The position numbers and the translations under genes are program-made. From Oscillatoriales cyanobacterium (GTDB lineage Bacteria > Cyanobacteriota > Cyanobacteriia > CACIAM-69d), in the NCBI GenBank assembly GCA_004292515.1, contig RDXB01000032.1, positions 1-64,000 of the forward strand: DNA of 64,000 nucleotides, given 5' to 3'. This document shows, one piece after another, positions 1-8,562 of this stretch (its first letter is position 1; every line of letters starts with the position of its first letter). A model generated the notes under the pieces. That model was not told the origin of the DNA, did no database searches, and worked only from the letters and a program-made list of their open reading frames with translations.

Positions 1-5
1 CTTAG

Positions 6-87
6 GCGGATGTGGCGGAATTGGTAGACGCGCTAGATTTAGGTTCTAGTGCCGCAAGGCGTGTAGGTTCAAGTCCTATCATCCGCA
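6..87 (+). tRNA. trnL-TAG: tRNA-Leu (anticodon TAG)
   Basis: A class II (long variable arm) tRNA. The acceptor arms GCGGATG (6-12) and CATCCGC (80-86) pair perfectly and the discriminator base is A87. The anticodon stem CTAGA/TCTAG encloses loop TTTAGGT with anticodon TAG, reading CTA codons. The variable arm (TGCCGCAAGGCG) and T arm (GTTCAAG loop region) are normal for Leu. The 3' CCA is not encoded. The ABC ATPase gene begins 16 bp downstream on the same strand. Confidence 0.96.
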
Positions 88-102
88 TTGGGTTCAACGC
101 AA

Positions 103-1011
103 ATGTTGCGAATTGAACGGCTAGTTAAAACGTATGGTGATCGCCCGGTTTTGCGAGGACTTAGCTTGTCCCTGCGGCCGGGCGAAATTTATGGACTGCT
201 GGGGCCCAATGGGGCAGGCAAAAGCACCACGATCAATATTTTGGGACGACTGCTGGAGCCGGATAGCGGGGCTGTGTGGCTGGCTGATCGCCCCCTAGCC
301 CGTGCGCCGCGCCAGTGGTTGGGCATCGCCCCCCAAGACAACTTGCTCTACAAGAGCTTGACCTGTGCGGAAAATCTCGACTTTTTTGCCAGCTTGTATG
401 GGTTGGGGCGTGCCGATCGCGCCCGACAGGTGGCAGCTTGCTTGGCGGCGGTGGGTCTGAGCGATCGCGCCCATAGCCCCGTGGAAACCCTCAGCGGCGG
501 GATGCAACGACGGCTGAATGTGGCGATCGCTCTGGTGCATCGGCCCAAGCTAGTGATTTTGGATGAACCCACGGCGGGGCTAGATTTGGAGGCTCGCTAT
601 GAGCTGTGGGCCACGATTCGTAGCTTGAAGCAACTGGGCATGACGGTGCTGCTGACCACCCATCTATTAGATGAGGCCGAGCGGCTGTGCGATCGCCTGG
701 GCATTTTGCACCAGGGGACGATCGCCGCTGAGGGGACAATGGATGAGCTGCGATCGCGGATTCCCGCCGTTGAGCTGGTACGGGTGACCACAACCGACCC
801 CGCTGGGGCGATCGCCCGGGCTGAGTCGCTGGGTTGGGATTGGCGCGAGGTGGGCGGCGAACTGGTGTTGCGGTTGCCAGAATCCTTGAGCTTGCCGGCC
901 CTGCTCGATCGGTTGGCGGACTTGCCGATCGATGGGTTAGCCCGCCAGCCCGTGAATCTGGAGGCAGTTTATTGGGATGTGACCCGAGAAGCAGCCCAGC
1001 CCAAGGGTTAG
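103..1011 (+). CDS. ABC transporter ATP-binding protein (ABC-2/drug-export type)
   Basis: A cytoplasmic ATPase subunit of about 302 aa that would power an export-type ABC transporter. Visible motifs are Walker A GPNGAGKST, signature LSGGMQRR, Walker B LVILDEPTAGLD and the switch His in TTHLLDEAERL. The family (CcmA/NatA-like, multidrug or ABC-2 type) fits, with about 90 C-terminal residues beyond the NTPase fold. ATG at 103 is preferred; an in-frame TTG at 88 would begin on the base after tRNA-Leu and add five residues. No permease gene follows, so the partner must be encoded elsewhere or is shared. The substrate cannot be told from sequence. Confidence 0.9.
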   Translation: MLRIERLVKTYGDRPVLRGLSLSLRPGEIYGLLGPNGAGKSTTINILGRLLEPDSGAVWLADRPLARAPRQWLGIAPQDNLLYKSLTCAENLDFFASLYGLGRADRARQVAACLAAVGLSDRAHSPVETLSGGMQRRLNVAIALVHRPKLVILDEPTAGLDLEARYELWATIRSLKQLGMTVLLTTHLLDEAERLCDRLGILHQGTIAAEGTMDELRSRIPAVELVRVTTTDPAGAIARAESLGWDWREVGGELVLRLPESLSLPALLDRLADLPIDGLARQPVNLEAVYWDVTREAAQPKG

Positions 1012-1100
1012 GGTAAAAGTCCGGCCCATGATTAATCTCCGCAACCGGGGCCATAAGCACCGCAAAGGCTGGGGACTGGCCGGAAACCGCCGCCGCTTCG

Positions 1101-1106
1101 TACAAT
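1101..1106 (+). promoter_or_regulatory. Possible -10 box for the DUF2996 gene
   Basis: TACAAT lies about 100 bp upstream of the ATG at 1206, and transcription would start near 1113. No good -35 hexamer is visible 16-18 bp upstream, so this is only a candidate. Confidence 0.25.
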
Positions 1107-1205
1107 AAGACCCAGCGCGGTCGCTCGCGCGGCCCTGGCTTGGCCCCCTCCGCGATCGTTGCCCTGTCACCCCCTTGTTTTTCCTAATTTCCCCTTCCAA
1201 CCACC

Positions 1206-1646
1206 ATGGCTGAAAACCCAGAAGTCAAGGCCACCGCTCCGGCCGCCGCGCCCAAAGCTGCCGCCAAGGAAAAAGCCCCCAAGCCCGAAGACAAGCCCTT
1301 TGGCGCGTTCATCCAAACTGAGTTTTTGCCGAGCTTGCAAACATCCCTGACCGCGCGCGGTGTCGTGGGTTTGACTCTGCAATTTACCGAGGCCACTGTG
1401 CCGATCCAAGGTCTCGAAGCCAACACCTGCCACCAAGTGATCGGAATTTGGGGCGATCGGGAATTCCGTGTCTATTTTCCCAAGGAAGACATCAACGCCA
1501 CTAAGGGGTTTTCCTACACGGAAAAGGGTGGCCGCCACAGCACCTTTGAGCCGTTTTTGATCGATGAGCGCAAGGCTACGCTGGAGTTGCTGGTTTCGGC
1601 CGTGGCCCTGCGGTTGCGTGCCCAAAAGTGGATTGAACGCAACTAA
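1206..1646 (+). CDS. DUF2996-family protein
   Basis: A 146-aa soluble protein. An Ala/Lys/Pro-rich N-terminus (residues 1-35, KATAPAAAPKAAAKEKAPKP) leads into a compact domain starting EDKPFGAFIQTEFLPSL. This arrangement matches the cyanobacterial family I know as DUF2996, which also occurs in plastid-bearing organisms and has no established function that I can cite. There is no signal peptide, membrane segment or catalytic motif. It stands alone on the plus strand between the ABC ATPase and the UPF0182 gene. The family assignment is from memory of the conserved start; the function is unknown. Confidence 0.75.
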   Translation: MAENPEVKATAPAAAPKAAAKEKAPKPEDKPFGAFIQTEFLPSLQTSLTARGVVGLTLQFTEATVPIQGLEANTCHQVIGIWGDREFRVYFPKEDINATKGFSYTEKGGRHSTFEPFLIDERKATLELLVSAVALRLRAQKWIERN

Positions 1647-1744
1647 ACACAACTGCAACTAACTAAGCGCAATTAATTGAATGCAACTAAGCGATCGCCT
1701 TCCCCACAAGGGTTAATCAACGGTTGCTCCTGGACTTCTTTGGC

Positions 1745-4700
1745 ATGGTTGTGACGCGCTCTCCCCGCTCATCGTCCGTTTCCGATGCCCCCAATCGCTG
1801 GTACTTGTGGCGATTGGGGGCGTTTGGCTTGGGACTGGCGGCGGTCTGTGGTCTGTTTGTGCGCTGGGTGGGCGATGGCCTGTGGTTTGCCAACTTGGGC
1901 TACGAGGCGGTTTGGTGGACTAGGCTGGGCACGCGGGCTGGTTTGTTTGTGATTGGGGCAATGGTGTCCCTGACTGTGTTGTGGGGCAACCTGTGGCTGG
2001 CGGAGCAGCTCAATCGCCGTCCCGCCCCCGCCGCTGATCCACAGGCTGGGCGGCCCTGGTGGGAAGCGCCCCGGACGATCGCCTCCTCCCCGGAACGGCT
2101 GGTGGGAGGGCGCTTGGAACTGCTGCCCCTGCTGATGGTGTCGGGGGTGTTGGCCGGGGCGATCGCCCTGTTGCTGGGGCACTATGGACAAATTGGCTGG
2201 AATGCTTGGCTAGAAACTGTTCCCGCCGCTGTGCCCCGGCTGCAACCCCTGGTGTTGTGGCGGTTGCTGGAGCCGGTGCGATCAGGTCAATGGTGGTGGC
2301 TGGGTTTACCGGGCTTGGTGTGGGCATTGGGCGTGATCGCTCCACGCTGGGGCCTGCGCGCCCTGGGGGCGATCGCGGCCTTAAATTTTGCTTGGATTGG
2401 ATCGCAACATTGGGCCGCTTGGCTGTTGGCAGCTCACCCGGTCAGCTTCCAGCAGCGCGATCCGTTGTTTGGCTTGGATGTGAGCTGGCTGGTGTTTGGT
2501 TTACCCCTGGCGGAGCTGCTGGAGTTTTGGGCGATCGGGCTGCTGCTTTGGTCAGCCCTGCTGGTGGGGTTGTATTACCTGTTGAGCCGACAATCCCTCA
2601 CCAAAGGGCGGTTTGCGGGCTTTGCAGTGGGGGAATGGCGACATGGGTGCGGTCTATTGGGGTTGTTGTTGTTGGCGGTAGGCATCAGTGCCGGTTTAGC
2701 CTGCTTTGACTTGCTCAACTCCACTCGGGGTGCCTCCTATGGGGCCGGGTTTGCGGATATTCGGGTGCAATTGCCGGCCAATATTGGCTTGGGGGTGCTG
2801 TCGGCAGGCAGTGGGGTTTGGCTGTTGGGCTATGCGTTGACGGGGTTGCAGCCCCGTCGTTGGCTCGATGGGCGGGTGGCACGGCCGAGGGGCGATCGCC
2901 GGCCCGACTTGCCGCCCAGGATTGTGGCGATCGGTCTGTTGGCCTACGCGATCGGGGGAATTGCCTTGGGCTTGCTGTTGCCTGAGGCCGTCCAAGGGGC
3001 GATCGTGGAACCCAACGAACTGGAACAAGAGCGCCCCTACATCGAGCGCAACATCACTTGGACTCGGGCAGGCTTTGGCTTGGATCAACTGCAAGCGGAA
3101 CCCTTCAACCCGCGATCGATCCCCAGCGCGGCTGAACTGACCACCTATGACTCCACCCTCGACAAGGTGCGTCTGTGGGACACCAAGCCCCTGCTCGACA
3201 CCAATCGACAGCTTCAGCAAATTCGTTCCTACTATCGGTTTGCCAACGCCGATCTCGATCGCTACCGGCTCCCAGGCGGCTCCCAAAGTCCAGCAGATTT
3301 GTATCCCACCATTTTGTCGATGCGGGAGCTAGACACCACAGCCCTAGCCCTACCCGCCCAAACTTGGTTAAATCGCCACTTGGTCTACACCCACGGCTAT
3401 GGATTTACCCTTAGTCCGGCCAACCAGGTAGGCGTGGGTGGGCTACCCCTGTACTGGGTACGGGATATTGGGTCTAACTCCAGTGCCAACCGTCCCAACG
3501 CGGACAAGGCCAATGAGGGCAACTTACGGGCGGGCGATCGCCGAGTCAGCCAAGTGATTCCACTCGATCGCCCCCGCATCTACTTTGGCGAACTGACGGA
3601 CAGCTACATCCTCGCACCCACCGCTGTGGAGGAGCTGGACTACCCACGCGGCAACGACAACGCCTATAACCACTACGACGGCGACGGCGGCGTGGCGATC
3701 GGCGATCGCTGGTGGAAACGGTGGCTAATGGCAGCCTACCTACGCGATTGGCAACTGCTGCTAACCAACAACCTAACAACCGACACCCGCTTGCTGTGGC
3801 GACGAAACTTGCGCGATCGCCTCCAGATGATCGCTCCGTTTTTGCAGTTCGATCGCGACCCCTATGCCGTGGCGGTGAACTTAGTCCAGCCTGATCAAAC
3901 CCATCAGACCAGTCAGTTTGATCACCGCAGCCACCTCTACTGGATTGTGGATGCCTATACCACCAGCCGCCGCTATCCCTACTCAGAACCCAGCCGCGCC
4001 GGATTTAACTACATCCGCAACTCCGTCAAAGCCGTGGTCGATGCCTACAACGGCACGGTGCGGTTTTATGTGAGCGATCCCAGCGATCCGCTGATTCGCA
4101 GTTGGCAAGCAGTGTTTCCCGGATTGTTTCAGCCGCTCGATCGCTGCCCGCCTGCAATTCGATCGCACTTCCGCTACCCGATCGATCTGTTCACGGTGCA
4201 GTCAGAAAAGCTGCTGACCTACCACATGGACGATCCCCAGGAGTTCTACAACCGGGAAGACCTGTGGCAAATCCCCAACGAAATCTACGGAAACAAGCCC
4301 CAACCCATTCAGCCCTACTTTGCCCTGTTGCAACTGCCCGACAGCCCCCAGCCGGAGTTTGTGCAACTGTTGCCCTTCAGTCCCGCCAAGCGCAATAACC
4401 TGATTGGCTGGTTGGCGGCCCGCTCCGATGGCAGTCAATATGGGCGGCTGTTGCTCTACGAATTTCCCAAGGATCGCCTGGTGTTTGGCATCGAGCAAAT
4501 CGAAGCGCGGATTAACCAAGATCCCGAAATTTCTCGCCAAATCAGCCTTTGGAACCGCCAAGGATCTCGCATCATTCAAGGCAATTTGGTAACGATCCCG
4601 ATCGGCCAGTCGATTTTGTATGTGGAGCCGCTGTATTTGGCAGCCGATGCGGGCGGCCTGCCCACGCTGATTCGGGTAGTGGTGGCCTATGGCGATCGAA

Positions 4701-4786
4701 TTGCCATGCAACCCAGCCTAGATGCAGCCTTACGGGCACTCCTCGGGCAAAGCGTGACAGCGCCCGGCAGCACGCCCCCCGCCTAG
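1745..4786 (+). CDS. UPF0182-family large membrane protein
   Basis: About 1013 aa. The N-terminal third (to about residue 410) has roughly seven hydrophobic segments. The rest is a large soluble, probably extracytoplasmic domain with the family block RPYIERNITWTRAGFGLD, followed by YWVRDIGSNSS, SQVIPLDRPRIYFGEL and NNLIGWLAARSDG. This layout and length are typical of UPF0182 (COG1615), found in cyanobacteria and actinobacteria, function unknown. ATG at 1745 (MVVTRSPRSS) is preferred over an in-frame TTG at 1724. No operon partner: 98 bp follow the preceding gene and about 220 bp precede the next. Confidence 0.9.
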   Translation: MVVTRSPRSSSVSDAPNRWYLWRLGAFGLGLAAVCGLFVRWVGDGLWFANLGYEAVWWTRLGTRAGLFVIGAMVSLTVLWGNLWLAEQLNRRPAPAADPQAGRPWWEAPRTIASSPERLVGGRLELLPLLMVSGVLAGAIALLLGHYGQIGWNAWLETVPAAVPRLQPLVLWRLLEPVRSGQWWWLGLPGLVWALGVIAPRWGLRALGAIAALNFAWIGSQHWAAWLLAAHPVSFQQRDPLFGLDVSWLVFGLPLAELLEFWAIGLLLWSALLVGLYYLLSRQSLTKGRFAGFAVGEWRHGCGLLGLLLLAVGISAGLACFDLLNSTRGASYGAGFADIRVQLPANIGLGVLSAGSGVWLLGYALTGLQPRRWLDGRVARPRGDRRPDLPPRIVAIGLLAYAIGGIALGLLLPEAVQGAIVEPNELEQERPYIERNITWTRAGFGLDQLQAEPFNPRSIPSAAELTTYDSTLDKVRLWDTKPLLDTNRQLQQIRSYYRFANADLDRYRLPGGSQSPADLYPTILSMRELDTTALALPAQTWLNRHLVYTHGYGFTLSPANQVGVGGLPLYWVRDIGSNSSANRPNADKANEGNLRAGDRRVSQVIPLDRPRIYFGELTDSYILAPTAVEELDYPRGNDNAYNHYDGDGGVAIGDRWWKRWLMAAYLRDWQLLLTNNLTTDTRLLWRRNLRDRLQMIAPFLQFDRDPYAVAVNLVQPDQTHQTSQFDHRSHLYWIVDAYTTSRRYPYSEPSRAGFNYIRNSVKAVVDAYNGTVRFYVSDPSDPLIRSWQAVFPGLFQPLDRCPPAIRSHFRYPIDLFTVQSEKLLTYHMDDPQEFYNREDLWQIPNEIYGNKPQPIQPYFALLQLPDSPQPEFVQLLPFSPAKRNNLIGWLAARSDGSQYGRLLLYEFPKDRLVFGIEQIEARINQDPEISRQISLWNRQGSRIIQGNLVTIPIGQSILYVEPLYLAADAGGLPTLIRVVVAYGDRIAMQPSLDAALRALLGQSVTAPGSTPPA

Positions 4787-5010
4787 TCCTTCTCCAAGCG
4801 CCGCGATCGCCAGTGCTCATCAGCTCACGATGCCGAAAGGCCGTTCATCCGCTCCCAGCCCAGCGCGGGAGGCCGCAAACATTGGTCACCAGTCCCTTCA
4901 CCATCCCATCCTCGCCATTTCCTGCTAATTATCTCTTTAATTGACAAAGATTTTCAACTGATCCATGATCGGTCTCACCCCAAACACCTGATCATTGGAG
5001 CTAAGTTTTG

Positions 5011-5775
5011 ATGAAGCTAGGTCGCCTGCCACAAATCACCATGGTTCTGGGCCTATTGCTCAGTTCGATCGCTTGCGGTCAACAACCCAAAGCCACCGCC
5101 CCCAGCGCCACCGCCAGTCCAGCCGCCAGCGCCGCCGCCAGTCCAGCAACTAGTCCTGCCGCCAGCCCTGCCACCAGCCCCGCCACCGAAGCCATGACCC
5201 CTGGTGAGCAAGCTAACGCCAACTTTCGAGATCGTCTCAGTGGCCCCGAACTCTTGGCCCAACTGCGCAAGGGCGGACACATCATCTACCTGCGTCATGC
5301 CCAGACCGAGAAAGATTATGCGGATCAAGCCGATGCCAAGATGAGGCTAGGCGACTGCGAAACTCAACGAAAACTGAGCAAAGCAGGTGAGAATCAAGCA
5401 CAGATGATTGGCAAAGCCTTCACTGCCAAGGGGATTGCCGTTGATGAGGTGATCACTAGCCAATACTGTCGTGCTTGGAAGACGGCTGACCTGGCCTTTG
5501 GTCGCCATCGTCAAGATCCGAAGCTGAATTTCTTGCCCTTTGAGGATTACACCCCAGAGCAGATGCAAACCATGAAAAATAATGTCATGCCCTTGCTAAC
5601 AAAATCTCCGAAAACAGGTAAGAACACGGTGATTGTTGGGCATGACGACCCCTTCGAGGCGGCTACCGGAATCTATCCCGATCCTCAGGGGATGGCCTAC
5701 GTGCTGACACCGGACGGTAAGGGAGGATTCCAGCTCCAAGCGAATCTGCTACCGAACGAGTGGGACAAGCTTTAA
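5011..5775 (+). CDS. Lipoprotein with histidine-phosphatase-like domain
   Basis: A 254-aa exported lipoprotein. A hydrophobic signal ends in lipobox LLSSIAC, so lipidation would be at the Cys near residue 24. A low-complexity Ala/Ser/Pro/Thr linker built of repeated ASP-AAS/ATS units follows (about residues 33-65). The C-terminal domain carries the histidine phosphatase signature as IIYLRHAQTEKDY, with RHA in place of the usual RHG, and later SQYCRAWKTADLAFG and the second catalytic-type His in VIVGHDDPF. ATG at 5011 is supported by GGAG at 4997-5000; an in-frame TTG sits just upstream at 5008. Substrate unknown; a periplasmic phosphatase is inferred. Confidence 0.82.
   Translation: MKLGRLPQITMVLGLLLSSIACGQQPKATAPSATASPAASAAASPATSPAASPATSPATEAMTPGEQANANFRDRLSGPELLAQLRKGGHIIYLRHAQTEKDYADQADAKMRLGDCETQRKLSKAGENQAQMIGKAFTAKGIAVDEVITSQYCRAWKTADLAFGRHRQDPKLNFLPFEDYTPEQMQTMKNNVMPLLTKSPKTGKNTVIVGHDDPFEAATGIYPDPQGMAYVLTPDGKGGFQLQANLLPNEWDKL
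5101..5188 (+). repeat. In-frame 12-bp tandem repeat (Ala/Ser/Pro linker)
   Basis: Degenerate units of GCCAGTCCAGCC encode the ASPA/ASPATSPA linker of the lipoprotein. The 12-bp period keeps the reading frame. Confidence 0.7.
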
Positions 5776-5788
5776 GGGAATAGGACTT

Positions 5789-5879
5789 ATACCAATTTTG
5801 TGAATTAACGCTACGCAAGATCTAGAGCCAGTAAGGATTCCAGGTCAGCATTTGTAGCATTGGCGATCGAAATTGGTAT
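5789..5879. repeat. 91-bp element with 10-bp terminal inverted repeats
   Basis: ATACCAATTT (5789-5798) and its exact inverse AAATTGGTAT (5870-5879) bound the element. Inside the left end is TGTGAATTAACGCTACGCAA; a close copy of this left end occurs at about 11549-11582. No coding capacity, so MITE-like. Confidence 0.6.
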
Positions 5880-5898
5880 TACGCAAGATTTTCTAAAA

Positions 5899-5982
5899 CC
5901 CTCACCCCTAGCCTCTCTCCCAAGTCGGACGAGGGGAACCTGAATCAAGCTGACTCCCCGGTGATAACCCCTGGGGTGAGGG
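5899..5982. repeat. 84-bp inverted-repeat element (CCCTCACCCC family)
   Basis: Ends CCCTCACCCC (5899-5908) and GGGGTGAGGG (5973-5982) are perfect inverses. The interior has CTCCCAAGTCGG. The longer element at 58258-58381 shares the end motif and the CTCCCAAGT/ACTTGGGAG interior. Confidence 0.65.
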
Positions 5983-6013
5983 CAATTGAGGTTTTGCGTC
6001 AGTTCTACCAGAA

Positions 6014-6044
6014 ACAAAAAAAGGGACTCCGCGTGGGAATCCCT
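6014..6044 (-). terminator. Intrinsic terminator of rpmG-rpsR
   Basis: On the minus strand AGGGATTCCC, a short loop and GGAGTCCCT form a stem with one G-U pair, followed by seven T. It lies about 60 bp beyond the rpsR stop. Confidence 0.8.
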
Positions 6045-6102
6045 GATGAAAGCTGAAGGTGCAAACCGTGGAACGCTGTCCAGGTTGCCCTTAGGCTTTT
6101 TC

Positions 6103-6318
6103 TTAGGCTTCTTTGTTGATGAAGGGCAGCAGGGCCAGGATGCGGGCGCGCTTGATGGCTACAGCCAAATCCCGTTGTTGCTTGGCGGTCAAGCCGGTCA
6201 CACGGCGGGGCAGAATTTTGCCGCGCTCGGTGATGAAGCGACGCAGTAGATCGACATCTTTGTAATCGATCGGTTCTTCGGGTTTGAGGGGGGAAACACG
6301 ACGACGGTAGTAAGCCAT
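6103..6318 (-). CDS. rpsR: 30S ribosomal protein S18
   Basis: 71 aa, full length. Family-diagnostic sequence: [19 protein letters not shown] then [16 protein letters not shown] and [14 protein letters not shown]18 binds 16S rRNA in the small-subunit platform with S6. The N-terminus [11 protein letters not shown] is the usual cyanobacterial form. It follows rpmG by 176 bp on the same strand, the standard rpmG-rpsR order in cyanobacteria, and is closed by a clear terminator. Confidence 0.97.
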   Translation of the reverse strand: MAYYRRRVSPLKPEEPIDYKDVDLLRRFITERGKILPRRVTGLTAKQQRDLAVAIKRARILALLPFINKEA

Positions 6319-6494
6319 GATGATTCGCGAAGGGTAAATAGACTAAGTCAACGCCAAACTAAGTCAAGGCCGGACTAATTCCAGACTCGATTCGGATTAG
6401 GGATTGTGACCCAAGCAGCATCTGAGGCTGAGGCGCAGTTTTGCTGGGTTGGGGGATGGGATAGCGATCGGGTTAGGAACGCAACGGGCGATCG

Positions 6495-6689
6495 CTACTT
6501 AATTTCGCGGTGCACCGTGTGCTTGTTGCAGTGGGGGCAAAATTTCTTGAGTTCCAGGCGCGCAGTGGTGTTGCGGCGGTTCTTCTGGGTGGTGTAGCGC
6601 GACACGCCAGGGGAACGCTTATCGGTGTTGGTGCGGCACTCGGTGCATTCGAGTGTGATGACAAGACGAACGTCTTTACCTTTAGCCAC
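6495..6689 (-). CDS. rpmG: 50S ribosomal protein L33
   Basis: 64 aa, starting at GTG (6689) with GGAG about nine bases upstream. Sequence [18 protein letters not shown], then [16 protein letters not shown] and [13 protein letters not shown]. The CTEC and CPHC pairs form the zinc-binding (C+) version of L33. First gene of the rpmG-rpsR unit. Confidence 0.97.
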   Translation of the reverse strand: MAKGKDVRLVITLECTECRTNTDKRSPGVSRYTTQKNRRNTTARLELKKFCPHCNKHTVHREIK

Positions 6690-6840
6690 GGGGAAAAACT
6701 CCTAGGGTTCGATCGGTGCAAAGGGTTTGCGATTGGACAATCGTGCGCTGCCACCCCAACGGGATGGGCAGGAGGCGATCGCCGATCGAGCAGAACTGTT
6801 GTCCCGAACCGCTCACGGGTTTGGGCAGTTTTGCAGCACT

Positions 6841-7437
6841 CTATCTTCGCATAAAACGTTCGGTTTGATCGCGCAGGATGCGATACCACCGCTGCACCTT
6901 TAAATCCAAGGAAAATCCCCGGCGCGTTTGCACCACGAGGGTTCCAACGAGGCGATCGTGAAAGGATTGCTGTTGGCGGTTTTCGTCCGTTGTGGTGACC
7001 AGGCCATCGACGATCGCCGGGGCTAAACACAACAGGGCGACCGGGTTTACCTGAGATAGCAATCCCAATCCTTGTAGGGCCAGCCAAGCCTCAGCCCCCA
7101 CAATCAGTTCCCGTTTGGTCAGTTCGATCGGGGTGGGAATCCGGCGCGATCGCGGATCGACCAACTTGATATCCATGGCTAATCGCCCGATGCTTTGGCC
7201 CCGATTATTGGCCACCATCAACACCCGCAACACCAACCACAACACCCCAAACAAAGGCAGCTCAAACCCTGGCCCCAGCAATCCGCTCAACAACCCCACC
7301 AGCACGGCATCGATCGCTGTGGCCACGCCGCGCCGCCACAGGGGTACACGGGGAAACTGGGGAATGGATTCGGGGCGATCGCGCATGGTCATATTCAGGG
7401 TGGCGGTATCAAAAATTTTAGGCGCTGGGGCAATCAC
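6841..7437 (-). CDS. RDD-family membrane protein
   Basis: 198 aa. The RDD signature is present in modified form: PLWRRGVATAIDAVLVGLL (R and D of the first helix) and GQSIGRLAMDIKLVD, followed by a Thr/Asp-containing late helix (AIVDGLVTTTDENRQ) and FHDRLVGTLVV. About three membrane helices. GTG at 7437 lies 10 bp after exbD; ATG at 7392 or 7386 is an alternative. Third gene of an exbB-exbD-RDD run, so co-transcription is likely. RDD proteins are of mostly unknown role, with some acting in ion exchange. Confidence 0.82.
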   Translation of the reverse strand: MIAPAPKIFDTATLNMTMRDRPESIPQFPRVPLWRRGVATAIDAVLVGLLSGLLGPGFELPLFGVLWLVLRVLMVANNRGQSIGRLAMDIKLVDPRSRRIPTPIELTKRELIVGAEAWLALQGLGLLSQVNPVALLCLAPAIVDGLVTTTDENRQQQSFHDRLVGTLVVQTRRGFSLDLKVQRWYRILRDQTERFMRR

Positions 7438-7447
7438 TGTTCAGGCG

Positions 7448-7855
7448 CTAGGGCTGGCCGGCACGGGTGGCGATCGCCAGTTGGACGTTGGGAATTTGGC
7501 GTAGGCGATCCATTACCTGCACGACGCGGCCGTGGCTGACGGCGCGATCGGCCTCAATCGCCACAGTGCGGTTGGGTGGCTGGAGTTTCAATTCCACAAA
7601 GGCTGGTAGTTGCTCAAACTGAACAGGTTGGCGATCGATCGCCAAATTGCCGGCCGCATCGATCGTCACCACGGGCATTGATTGGGCCTGGGCTTGGCTG
7701 GTGGCCGCCGTGGGCAAATTCACGGGCAGGCCGCGCGATCGAGTCAAAAATGCCGTCGCCACCACAAAAAACGCCAAAATCGCAAAAATCACATCCACCA
7801 TCGGTGTGACATTAATTTGCAGGGGCGGATCGTCTTCAGGATCGAAAAATGGCAT
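7448..7855 (-). CDS. exbD: ExbD/TolR-family biopolymer transport protein
   Basis: About 135 aa. A single N-terminal membrane helix follows the signature INVTPMVDVIFAILAFFVVAT; the essential family Asp is the D of MVDV. The periplasmic C-terminal domain contains VTIDAAGNLAIDRQPV and HGRVVQVMDRLRQIP. ExbD/TolR works with ExbB/TolQ as a proton-driven motor for TonB-type uptake, Tol envelope functions or similar. ATG at 7855 (MPFFDPEDD) is preferred over the in-frame upstream start at 7870. The start lies inside the 3' end of exbB (67-bp overlap), which suggests coupled translation. No TonB or TolA gene is nearby. Confidence 0.92.
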   Translation of the reverse strand: MPFFDPEDDPPLQINVTPMVDVIFAILAFFVVATAFLTRSRGLPVNLPTAATSQAQAQSMPVVTIDAAGNLAIDRQPVQFEQLPAFVELKLQPPNRTVAIEADRAVSHGRVVQVMDRLRQIPNVQLAIATRAGQP

Positions 7856-8562
7856 GGCCCAACACCCCATCGCATCAGCAAAATTGCGTCAACGTTCGTC
7901 AAACGTTCATCAAACGGTACGCCGCCTTGAATTTCCCAATAGCGCCGGTAAAGCAACTCAAGCTGGCCACAGTGCTGGGCGATTGCTGCCAACTGTCGCC
8001 GGTAGAGGCTGCGAAACACGTTGGCCACCAACAGCGCTGCAATGGCCACCACCAACCCTGTGGCGGTAGACACCAACGCCTCACTCAGTCCTGCCCCAAT
8101 GCCCGCCCCATTGGGCCCGCCCGTTGATCCCACCGAATCCCAGCGCAGGGACGCAAAAGACCCCATCAACCCCAAAACCGTGCCCAGCAGCCCCAGCAAA
8201 GGCGCAATCCCGACGATCGTATCGAACACAGTGCTAAAGCGTTTCAGGTTCGGCAGTTGGGCTTGGGCGGCGCTGTCGAGGGCGAGGCGAAATTCTTCGG
8301 GGCTGGGGCGATCGAGCGCGATCGCTGCCATAAAAATCTGGACGATCGGCCAGTGGGGCGGCGCAAGCTGCAACAACCGAATTGCCTGCTCCGGGTCGCG
8401 CCCATAAACAATCAGGGCTTCGCGAATCATCACGGGTTGCTCGCGGGCCAGTTGCCACCAAAAGCGCCCGCGTTCGATGCCCAGGGCAATTGTGGCGATC
8501 GCACAGCCCAGCAACGGAACCATGACCACCCCACCGGCCGCAAACCATTGCACCACGGACAT
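7789..8562 (-). CDS. exbB: MotA/TolQ/ExbB proton channel family protein
   Basis: About 257 aa, with helices near residues 7-27, 125-150 and 175-200. The family core is FDTIVGIAPLLGLLGTVLGLM with LSEALVSTATGLVVAI after it. Partner of the ExbD protein encoded next. ATG at 8562 (MSVVQWFAAGG) is chosen; the frame is open to 8712 but those residues are charged and family-atypical. The last 22 or so residues (from about GVGPCHFSIL) are read over the start of exbD, an unusually long overlap that may be a late loss of the original stop. Confidence 0.88.
   Translation of the reverse strand: MSVVQWFAAGGVVMVPLLGCAIATIALGIERGRFWWQLAREQPVMIREALIVYGRDPEQAIRLLQLAPPHWPIVQIFMAAIALDRPSPEEFRLALDSAAQAQLPNLKRFSTVFDTIVGIAPLLGLLGTVLGLMGSFASLRWDSVGSTGGPNGAGIGAGLSEALVSTATGLVVAIAALLVANVFRSLYRRQLAAIAQHCGQLELLYRRYWEIQGGVPFDERLTNVDAILLMRWGVGPCHFSILKTIRPCKLMSHRWWM

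Larger units (their letters stand above)
5776..6102. other. Gene-free spacer with two inverted-repeat elements
   Basis: The spacer between the lipoprotein and rpsR genes holds a MITE-like element (5789-5879), a second inverted-repeat element (5899-5982) and the rpsR terminator (6014-6044). The short ORF reading across it on the minus strand has no recognisable domain. Confidence 0.7.

Noticed and set aside
1012-1130. Possible RNase P RNA fragment or 26-codon basic ORF (1028-1108)
   Set aside because: The AGTCCGG-like string is too short for rnpB, and the ORF lacks a ribosome binding site and any family match.
5811-6017. Minus-strand ORF in the lipoprotein-rpsR spacer
   Set aside because: It reads straight through two inverted-repeat elements and shows no domain.
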